Source: Neoalteromonas arenosi
GTDB lineage: Bacteria > Pseudomonadota > Gammaproteobacteria > Enterobacterales > Alteromonadaceae
Length of the DNA: 64,000 nt
Assembly: GCF_030362855.1 (NCBI RefSeq)
Contig: NZ_JAUCBP010000013.1
Location: 276,810 to 340,809, forward strand
Direction: 5' to 3'
Positions 58,554-64,000 of this stretch are shown here, piece after piece. How positions within the stretch are numbered: the stretch's first letter is position 1; every line of letters starts with the position of its first letter. Below the pieces are notes generated by a model. It did no database searches. It had not been told where the DNA came from and worked only from the letters and a program-made list of their open reading frames with translations. The position numbers were made by a program, and so were the translations under genes.

Positions 58554-59926
58554 GCGTGTGCCTCCTGTTGGTTGAGTGATGGGTTAAAGCCCTTTTGCGT
58601 TACTCTTTCATGCGGCTGAATATCTTCAAGCTCAACAGCTCGGCGCGCCATCAAGAACAGGGTGCGAATGTATGCGACTAACAACACGGCATACACAATT
58701 AAGTAAACGATAAGGGTTAGCAGGACATTTTCTGACGCAATGGTTGTTACAGCATCGGCGGTTTTTAATACGCCGCTGACTAAGTAGGGTTGCCGACCAA
58801 TTTCGGTTACATACCATCCAGCAAGCGTGGCAATCCAACCACTAAATGTCATACCCATTAACACCTTGAGCTGTAGCTTACTGAGCGAACGTCCGCCGCG
58901 CATGCTCCAGCTACACCACCAAGCAACCATTATCATCAGCAGACCAATACCGACCATTATGCGAAAGCCATAAAAGACGGGTTTGACTGGCGGGTGAGCG
59001 CCTTCAAAATCATTGAGCCCTTTGATTTCGCCGTCCCATTCATGGGTCAAGATCAGGCTGGCAAAATTAGGAATTGCTATGGCAAATTTATTCTCGCGAG
59101 TTTCTTCATCAGGGATGGCGAATAACAGCAAATCTGCACCCTTTTGGGTTTCCCATACGCCTTCCATTGCGGCGACTTTTTGCGGCTGATGTTCAAGGGT
59201 ATTTAAGCCGTGTAGATCACCCACAAAGGCTTGTAATGGCGCAAGTAGTGCGGCACTTAAAATTGCCGTCTTTAAGGTCACGCGAGGCGCACGCTTTTTA
59301 TCCCCACGCCACAAGCGATAAGCACTAATCCCGGCAACCACAAAGCATACCGTTAAGGCTGAAGAGAGCAGTGTATGGCTAAAGCGATAGGGGAATGATG
59401 GATTGAAGATAATGGCCAACCAATCTGTGGCATGAGCTACGCCATCACGCATTTCAAAACCAGCGGGCGTTTGCATCCATGAGTTTAATACTAGGATCCA
59501 AAACGCTGACATAGTTGTGCCAAAAGCGACTAAGAATGTACTTAAAGTATGTGCCCATGCTGGCACGCGGTTAAAACCAAATAGCATGACACCTAGCAAG
59601 GTTGCTTCGAGAAAGAACGCCGTCAGGATCTCGTAGGCGAGTAATGGACCGGCAATATTGCCAATGGTTTCCATAAAGCCAGGCCAGTTGGTGCCAAACT
59701 GAAACGACATGGTGATACCGCTGACGACGCCCAATGCAAAGGTAAGGGCAAATACCTTGACCCAAAAGCGATAGGCACGCATCCAGACTGGATGACCGGA
59801 TAGGTCGAAGCGCACCTTAAAGTAAAATAGCAACCATCCAAGAGCGATGGTAATAGTAGGAAACAGTATGTGAAAACTGATGTTAGCCGCAAATTGGATC
59901 CGACTGAGCATGAGCACATCTAACAT
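58550..59926 (-). CDS. cydA: cytochrome bd-type quinol oxidase subunit I (CioA/CydA)
   Basis: 458 residues, about nine membrane helices. The haem-ligand histidine H19 (NISFHILFPT) and a GRQPY motif (EIGRQPYLVSGVL) are present. The quinol loop is short, which together with the length points to the CioA type, often insensitive to cyanide and less rich in haem d. With CydB it oxidises quinol and reduces oxygen at the inner membrane, mostly under low oxygen or stress. No cydX is seen. It follows the gbsR-like gene by 75 bp. Confidence 0.94.
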   Translation of the reverse strand: MLDVLMLSRIQFAANISFHILFPTITIALGWLLFYFKVRFDLSGHPVWMRAYRFWVKVFALTFALGVVSGITMSFQFGTNWPGFMETIGNIAGPLLAYEILTAFFLEATLLGVMLFGFNRVPAWAHTLSTFLVAFGTTMSAFWILVLNSWMQTPAGFEMRDGVAHATDWLAIIFNPSFPYRFSHTLLSSALTVCFVVAGISAYRLWRGDKKRAPRVTLKTAILSAALLAPLQAFVGDLHGLNTLEHQPQKVAAMEGVWETQKGADLLLFAIPDEETRENKFAIAIPNFASLILTHEWDGEIKGLNDFEGAHPPVKPVFYGFRIMVGIGLLMIMVAWWCSWSMRGGRSLSKLQLKVLMGMTFSGWIATLAGWYVTEIGRQPYLVSGVLKTADAVTTIASENVLLTLIVYLIVYAVLLVAYIRTLFLMARRAVELEDIQPHERVTQKGFNPSLNQQEAHA

Positions 59927-60001
59927 GACGATTTTGGTTACCTCAATGAATGTTTAATTCGGTATAAAAACGCGCTCCTCAATGACTCGTTATTTTTTTA
60001 G

Positions 60002-60550
60002 TTATCCTGTCTTATTGATTAGTTTGTCTTTGATATCCAGTACTTTGCCGACACCAGCACCAAGCTTCATAAGGGTATTGAGCTTTTCAGGACTCAAGCT
60101 CTGTAAGCTTTGTGTCCATTCAGTGATGTTTTCCAGCAGATCGTGGATTTCGTTTATTTGTGTCTGAGCGTAGCGTTCTTCTTCGTTGCTTGGATTGTCG
60201 AGCAAGATATCGCGCAACATGGATAGCGTTGGGTCTATTTCACGCTTGCGACGCTCTTCAAATACTCGGTTGGCCATATCCCAAATAGAGCCTTTGCTAC
60301 GATAATATTCCTTGCGATCGCCCGGCACGTGTTGCGTTTCAATCAGTTGCCAGGCGTTTAATTCTTTAATACCCATGCTGACATTGCCTCGCGATGCGTG
60401 CAGTGCTTCACCGATTTCAACCGCCGTAAGCGCGCGGTTGCTGACAACCAATAGCGCGTAAATTTGGCCTACTGTGCGATTAAAGCCCCAGCGGCTTCCC
60501 ATTTCGCCAAAGTGCATAACAAAGGCTGTAATCATTGGTGTCATTTGCAT
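60002..60550 (-). CDS. GbsR/MarR-family transcriptional regulator
   Basis: 182 residues. Winged helix-turn-helix of the GbsR type (about 25-85, LTAVEIGEALHASRGNVSMGIKELNAWQLIE) followed by a helical C-terminal part with DRKEYYRSKGSIWDMANRV. Positioned directly upstream of cydAB in the same direction and probably in the same operon. A perfect palindrome just before its ATG suggests autoregulation. Its effector is unknown. Confidence 0.85.
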   Translation of the reverse strand: MQMTPMITAFVMHFGEMGSRWGFNRTVGQIYALLVVSNRALTAVEIGEALHASRGNVSMGIKELNAWQLIETQHVPGDRKEYYRSKGSIWDMANRVFEERRKREIDPTLSMLRDILLDNPSNEEERYAQTQINEIHDLLENITEWTQSLQSLSPEKLNTLMKLGAGVGKVLDIKDKLINKTG

Positions 60551-60567
60551 AATGGTTTATTCTGAAG

Positions 60568-60585
60568 TTTCAGTAATTACTGAAA
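60568..60585. promoter_or_regulatory. perfect 18-bp palindrome upstream of the GbsR-like regulator
   Basis: TTTCAGTAATTACTGAAA, 17 bp before the ATG at 60550. Dimeric MarR-type regulators bind such dyads, so this is the likely operator of the neighbouring regulator. Confidence 0.75.
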
Positions 60586-60598
60586 GTATAATAATTAA

Positions 60599-60612
60599 TT
60601 GATTTAGATCAA
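60599..60612. promoter_or_regulatory. FNR/Anr-type box
   Basis: TTGAT-TTAG-ATCAA matches the FNR consensus (TTGAT-N4-ATCAA) exactly. It lies 48 bp upstream of the regulator ATG and 14 bp from the palindrome. It would link expression of the regulator and cydAB to low oxygen. Confidence 0.75.
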
Positions 60613-60684
60613 GTGTTTTGTTGGGTATTCGGAAAGGATATTGGCTCTCTCACGCTGGGAACTATGGGGTGCAAAGACACAACG

Positions 60685-60716
60685 TCCTCGTGGGCATCCC
60701 TACGGGAATGAGGATC
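60685..60716. repeat. REP-like imperfect hairpin in the 60551-60907 intergenic region
   Basis: Outer arms TCCTC/GAGGA (60686-60690, 60711-60715) enclose inner arms TCCC/GGGA (60698-60701, 60705-60708). It looks like an extragenic palindrome. The rest of the 357-bp gap, apart from the operator and FNR box, shows no gene. Confidence 0.35.
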
Positions 60717-60907
60717 TTCTAAAGACAAGGAGCAGACGTTCGCGTTTTGAGATTTTTTGTATTGAATAATTGCGGGTTAGAGACGTTATTTACTGAAGAT
60801 ATGAATGATCACTTTGCCCGGTTGACTGACGTTCGTTTTTGATTCGGGACAAATGACAGGCAGATAGTTCTCATTCTGGTGGTTTGTTTTAGGTACGTGT
60901 CTCAAAA

Positions 60908-61477
60908 TCAGAACAACGGAGTAACCTCTATGGCCCTATGATATGAGCCTGACTCATAGACTACTTTTACCACCATCTGGGTGTTCTTGTTCGTGTTATG
61001 CATTATCAAAACGGTTTGTGTAGTTACGTCAGTTTTACCATAAATCCTTAAAGCATTGTCCTCGCTACTGAAGTGGTAATATTCAACTTTTAGATCGTCG
61101 ATAGACGATAATACTGAATCTTCAAGATTTTCCAAACGGCTTAAATTTATCTCTAGCTCTTGAAAATCAATGAGTGGCTCTTCAATCGCGACTATTGCAT
61201 AAAAAGGTTCTACCCAAACTTGAGTAAAACTTTGTAAATCATGAGAGTTGCTCCCTGAGCCAACACCTTGTGGAACGGAGTTCGGCACTGTAACGAGGAG
61301 TTCTGAAAATCCAGAAGAAAACTGCAATGTCATCTGGTGCTCAAACAATTTTGAGAATGAAACACTATCTAGCTTTACTGGATTTGAGGTTTCCGCACGC
61401 GATACAAAAGAAACCATTACTAATACACAGAGAGCGAAACGTGTGAGCATGCGCGGTTTGTTATATCCTTCAACCAT
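60908..61477 (-). CDS. exported protein of unknown function
   Basis: 189 residues from the ATG at 61477; an internal ATG at 61450 gives a cleaner signal peptide (LTRFALCVLVMVSFVSRAE). The mature part is beta-rich with alternating acidic patches (LENLEDSVLSSIDDLKVEYY). No family recognised. Its start overlaps the end of the upstream membrane-protein gene by eight bases, so the two are co-transcribed. Confidence 0.65.
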   Translation of the reverse strand: MVEGYNKPRMLTRFALCVLVMVSFVSRAETSNPVKLDSVSFSKLFEHQMTLQFSSGFSELLVTVPNSVPQGVGSGSNSHDLQSFTQVWVEPFYAIVAIEEPLIDFQELEINLSRLENLEDSVLSSIDDLKVEYYHFSSEDNALRIYGKTDVTTQTVLIMHNTNKNTQMVVKVVYESGSYHRAIEVTPLF

Positions 61478-61772
61478 TCAATTCACTGCGGATATTTTCA
61501 ATAGAAATATGTTTGTGCAATATTCTGAGTGAATAGATACTTGATAGCAAAATAGCAGCGTATGCGGCACTCATACCTGAAACCCACACACAAATTGACA
61601 TTAGGATATGTGTTATGTCCGTTAAAAAATATAGGTAAACACTTGTTATAAACATTAAGACTGCCAAGATTAAAAAAATATCAGCTTGTTTTCTTACACC
61701 CAATAAATATTGGTCTGGTTCTTCTGCAAAGTTTAACCAATTTATCAATGCTTTTTTCTTTTTAGTATCCAT
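61470..61772 (-). CDS. small membrane protein of unknown function
   Basis: 100 residues: a basic start (DTKKKKALINWLNF), then two hydrophobic helices (about 30-52 and 57-80) and a short tail. AGGAAG precedes the ATG. Overlaps the next gene by eight bases. Not recognised. Confidence 0.65.
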   Translation of the reverse strand: MDTKKKKALINWLNFAEEPDQYLLGVRKQADIFLILAVLMFITSVYLYFLTDITHILMSICVWVSGMSAAYAAILLSSIYSLRILHKHISIENIRSELNG

Positions 61773-61834
61773 AAACTTCCTGAAAATTTAAAATTCCGGT
61801 AAGGCTCTCATAAGTTTCCAAAGACAGTTCATCA

Positions 61835-62290
61835 TTAACTTGCCTCACCTATTTCACAGCCATCGCCACCAAAATGCTGTTGCGCATCTGCTATTTCGCT
61901 ATCGATAGCAGGTTTAATCTTGGTCACATAAGCATCGACGATTTCATCTAATGACTCATCAAAACTTATAGTATTCTCTATATGGTATTGAATTAAATTA
62001 CACCACGGTTCAGTATTGCTTGCGCTCAATCCTTGAAAGTTAGAATTAATGACCATTAATGAAAAAACCAATTTAGTAAACTTTTCATCATAATAAGATT
62101 TGATATCAGGCTCGAAAACACCCTTTTTCTTAAGTGCTTTAATGACTTTAAAGTCGCCAGACAGGCTAATTGAAAGCGACGATAAATGAGAGGTACGAAA
62201 ACTTTCATCATTTGAAAAAGCGTTTGCAAACCACCCTAAAGCAATACCTGTTATAAAAGTTATTGAGAGTATTAAAATCCGTTTAATCAT
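61835..62290 (-). CDS. membrane-anchored or exported protein of unknown function
   Basis: 151 residues from the ATG at 62290, which has AGAGGA six bases before it; the frame is open to 62317. An N-terminal hydrophobic segment (IKRILILSITFITGIALGW) could be a signal or anchor. The rest is soluble, with two cysteines (C near 106 and C near 146) that could form a disulfide. Not recognised. 62 bp separate it from the next gene downstream. Confidence 0.65.
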   Translation of the reverse strand: MIKRILILSITFITGIALGWFANAFSNDESFRTSHLSSLSISLSGDFKVIKALKKKGVFEPDIKSYYDEKFTKLVFSLMVINSNFQGLSASNTEPWCNLIQYHIENTISFDESLDEIVDAYVTKIKPAIDSEIADAQQHFGGDGCEIGEAS

Positions 62291-62346
62291 AATTTTCCTC
62301 TTGGAACCTAAATTCACGATGACTAGCGAGCATGTTTATTGGTTTC

Positions 62347-62745
62347 CTAGCCCGCAAAATAACCTCTATGTAGAATTACCAACTGAACTGTAACAATGAA
62401 AGGCAGCACAGAAAACACCGAAAATAATACAGAGTTTGAGAAGAATAGATATGGTAAAGGTATTGCGGCGAAGCAGCCACAAACAAGATAAAATATCAAT
62501 CTTCCTTTGGGCGGCAATGTGATATCGGTAGTAAGAGAGGCTGCCAATAACTTGCTTATACCCCAAAATCCCATTGCTCCTCCTATGGTAAGAAGTGGAA
62601 TAAACAAACTGCTAAATGAGCCTGAGAACATTGAAGCAATCGCCATTTGCGTTCCAAAGAGTCCGAATGCCATTGCCACAACGGGGATCCAGAATGCCAA
62701 AGCAAATTCTGCTACCAAAAGAAATTTCAGAAAAGGGGTTTTCAC
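62347..62745 (-). CDS. four-helix membrane protein of unknown function
   Basis: About 132 residues from a GTG at 62745, placed 13 bases after the stop of the upstream gene. The frame is open to a TTG at 62838, but that start would overlap the upstream gene by 80 bp. Four hydrophobic helices (TPFLKFLLVAEFALAFWIPVV and three more). No family recognised; the start is uncertain. Confidence 0.55.
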   Translation of the reverse strand: MKTPFLKFLLVAEFALAFWIPVVAMAFGLFGTQMAIASMFSGSFSSLFIPLLTIGGAMGFWGISKLLAASLTTDITLPPKGRLIFYLVCGCFAAIPLPYLFFSNSVLFSVFSVLPFIVTVQLVILHRGYFAG

Positions 62746-62758
62746 TATACTAGCGCTG

Positions 62759-63148
62759 TCACTTCGAGTTGTGCGGTTGAGCTTGATCGGTTTGTATGGT
62801 GCCTGCACGTTTAAAGAGCCCAATAGTTGAAAGTACAAAGAAACTTAACACGGTCATGACTAGAGGTGGAGCACCAACTGTCGCCGATATGAGAAAGTCG
62901 ATAAGCACAATGATTGGTAGTGAGGCAAAAAGGACTGGAAACCACCAACGCCCCCAAAACCCGCAAGCCCAAGTTACTATTAAAACTGAAGACATAGCAA
63001 CTAGAACCGAAATTGCGATGCGACCAAAACCAACATCTTCTGCATCGGTAAGAGCAAGAAAGAAGACAATAAGACTGAAGAAATAAACAGCGACAAACGG
63101 TGCTGCAATAAAAACGAACTTCAAAAATCTCATGAGGTTTTTATTCAT
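62759..63148 (-). CDS. four-helix membrane protein of unknown function
   Basis: 129 residues with four predicted membrane helices (FLKFVFIAAPFVAVYFFSLI and others), similar in layout to the next gene downstream, so the two may be distant paralogues. The ATG at 63148 is six bases after the conserved core of the attC-like site, and no ribosome site is visible. Function unknown. Confidence 0.6.
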   Translation of the reverse strand: MNKNLMRFLKFVFIAAPFVAVYFFSLIVFFLALTDAEDVGFGRIAISVLVAMSSVLIVTWACGFWGRWWFPVLFASLPIIVLIDFLISATVGAPPLVMTVLSFFVLSTIGLFKRAGTIQTDQAQPHNSK

Positions 63149-63154
63149 CGTGGC

Positions 63155-63253
63155 ACTTAACGCCCCTAATAAACGGCAAATGCTTGTTGGCTAAAATTAG
63201 CGAGGTACGAGCATAGCCAGCGAGTATTTGTCCGGTTGATTGGTTTGTTATGT
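63155..63253 (-). repeat. attC-like recombination site (integron cassette type)
   Basis: On the minus strand: ACATAAC at the left end and GTTAAGT (fits GTTRRRY) at the right end, six of seven bases complementary. Between them, about 18 pairs of an inner stem (CGG-A-CAAAT...TGGCTA against TAGCCA...ATTTGCCG) with one extrahelical A and three A-C mismatches, as in attC hairpins. The site starts right after the stop codon of the 63255-63530 gene and ends six bases before the next ATG, as in gene cassettes. No integrase is in the window. Confidence 0.5.
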
Positions 63254-63254
63254 T

Positions 63255-63530
63255 TCATTTTTTGTCCTTAACCGGCCCAAGTAAAAAAGTCCAAAAATCC
63301 GAATTTAAACGCACATAAAGCTTGGGGTAATTTCTTTTTAAAACCGGATTGATAGCAATAAGCAATAAGTCTTTTACAGCCCAACAAGCCAAAAATAAAC
63401 CTAGCACGAAAATGAATAATGGATGCCTTCTCCCATAATCTTTTTCAGGGTCAAATATGGAAATCATCCAATAGCAAATAATAAGGCCAAATAATAATAA
63501 CAGTAGATTTACCGTTACTTTTTTATTCAT
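63255..63530 (-). CDS. two-helix membrane protein of unknown function
   Basis: 91 residues with two hydrophobic helices (VNLLLLLFGLIICYWMISIF and FIFVLGLFLACWAVKDLLLIA) and a basic, aromatic C-terminal stretch ending LLGPVKDKK. AAAGGA precedes the ATG. Its stop abuts the attC-like site, so it may be an integron-type gene cassette. Not recognised. Confidence 0.6.
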   Translation of the reverse strand: MNKKVTVNLLLLLFGLIICYWMISIFDPEKDYGRRHPLFIFVLGLFLACWAVKDLLLIAINPVLKRNYPKLYVRLNSDFWTFLLGPVKDKK

Positions 63531-63899
63531 TTTGAAGTCCTTTCAGTACCTTTTGAAACATAACAATTTAATAGTGCGCAAGTTGCGCGTTTTTCTACCG
63601 AGCCACTACTCGTTTTTATCCATAGTGCCATGATTATCAGTCTTCTGAAAGCCAATAAGTAACGGAGCTGCAAGGGATTCTCATTGACTTTGTTTGGCAG
63701 GAAAACGCGCGATTGGGTCGTTTTTCTGAATGTGGGAGCAAACAGCTGTTTAAAACAGTCAAAACAAAAAATGTTTCGGCTTAGCATCACTAAGCAAACG
63801 TTCAAAAGCATTGAACCGGCTACCATCAATTAGGGATTAAATAGCAGTTGTTTTCGAAATTTAGAGATGTCAGCAATTACGTACTCAGCCGAAGAATAG

Positions 63900-63920
63900 C
63901 CTTGTCTGTCAAAGACAAGG
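63900..63920. repeat. 8-bp perfect hairpin
   Basis: CCTTGTCT and AGACAAGG around a 5-base loop, in the non-coding stretch 63830-63940 between the minus-strand block and the last gene. Possible terminator or regulatory hairpin; no T-run. Confidence 0.35.
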
Positions 63921-63940
63921 AGCTGTAACTACCCCCTAAA

Positions 63941-64000
63941 ATGAAACAGCTTACTCGTAGAATTTCTTTTAAACTATTTGAAAGGAGTTTTGCGATGACT
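63941..64000 (+). CDS. start of an unidentified gene, cut by the window end
   Basis: The frame from the ATG at 63941 (MKQLTRRISFKLFERSFAMT) is open to the last base. A second in-frame ATG at 63995 has AAAGGAG seven bases before it and may be the real start. Too little is visible to name a product. Confidence 0.35.
   Translation, partial: MKQLTRRISFKLFERSFAMT

Noticed and set aside
63558..63726. A possible second attC-like site inside that frame (ACATAAC end, 15-pair stem with mismatches).
   Set aside because: Too long for a usual site, no clear GTTRRRY at the far end, and the inner structure is poor.
63527..63829. An open frame of 100 codons on the minus strand, ending at the start of the 91-residue gene.
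   Set aside because: No ribosome site, unusual composition, and it covers inverted-repeat DNA (GCGCGTTTTTCTACC near 63585 against GGCAGGAAAACGCGC near 63700). More likely intergenic or site-like DNA than a gene.
60722..63923. AAAGACAAGGAGC occurs at 60722-60734 and 63911-63923, on both sides of the unknown gene block, like island boundary repeats.
   Set aside because: Many exact 13-base repeats are expected by chance in 64 kb, and the flanks do not extend the match, so it is not evidence of an island boundary.

Overview
The window looks like chromosomal DNA of a free-living, probably marine gammaproteobacterium of the Alteromonadales type (Alteromonadaceae/Idiomarinaceae-like). The basis is the long-form IlvC paired with IlvY, GreB, PlsB, HrpB, SlyX next to an FkpA homologue, a SoxR-type [2Fe-2S] regulator, a complete rpsJ-rpsQ operon and moderate G+C. 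Genus cannot be decided from sequence alone. No tRNA, rRNA, CRISPR array, prophage or intact insertion sequence was seen.

Layout. 0-1 kb: the 3' part of a Bcr/CflA drug-efflux gene and an unknown small gene. 1.4-14.4 kb: branched-chain amino acid synthesis. ilvC and its regulator ilvY are divergent, and ilvE-ilvD-ilvA form a tight operon; between the two sit comM and a 1440-residue propeller-PAS-GGDEF-EAL signalling protein. 14.4-27 kb: housekeeping genes (plsB, apbE, a second threonine-dehydratase-like gene, slyX with a WD40 lipoprotein, an fkpA-like gene, greB, tex, and an orphan GAF-GspE-like ATPase). 27.3-33.2 kb: a DUF1232 gene, then the S10 operon (rpsJ-rplC-rplD-rplW-rplB-rpsS-rplV-rpsC-rplP-rpmC-rpsQ) with a clear promoter, a structured leader and a terminator. 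The usual downstream spc operon (rplN and so on) is absent. 33.2-36.3 kb: soxR, facing two VOC-family genes across a near-canonical SoxR promoter, then a CPA1 antiporter.

36.6-41.2 kb: a secreted PEP-CTERM-like protein, an unusual exported TPR protein whose C-terminus is a Cu/Zn-superoxide-dismutase fold with a Met/His-rich insertion, and a small barrel-like exported protein. 41.2-48 kb: dcp, purU, a 59-residue small gene, thpR and hrpB. 48.1-54.7 kb: a polyhydroxyalkanoate locus (phaB; phaZ, two phasins, phaR and phaC on the other strand) with two PhaR-type palindromes upstream of the second phasin. Together these genes cover reduction of acetoacetyl-CoA, polymerisation, granule coating, repression and depolymerisation; phaA is not in the window. 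54.9-60.6 kb: mrcB, a 263-bp non-autonomous transposon-like element, then cydB and cydA (cyanide-insensitive bd-type oxidase) and a GbsR/MarR-type regulator, with a perfect palindrome and a perfect FNR-type box upstream of the regulator.

60.6-64 kb: an accessory-looking block of small genes for unknown membrane or exported proteins, all on the minus strand, with one attC-like site. A new plus-strand gene starts at the very end. The strongest candidates for something undescribed are the TPR-SodC fusion, the mobile element that supplies a base of the cydB stop codon, and the cassette-like block at the right end.
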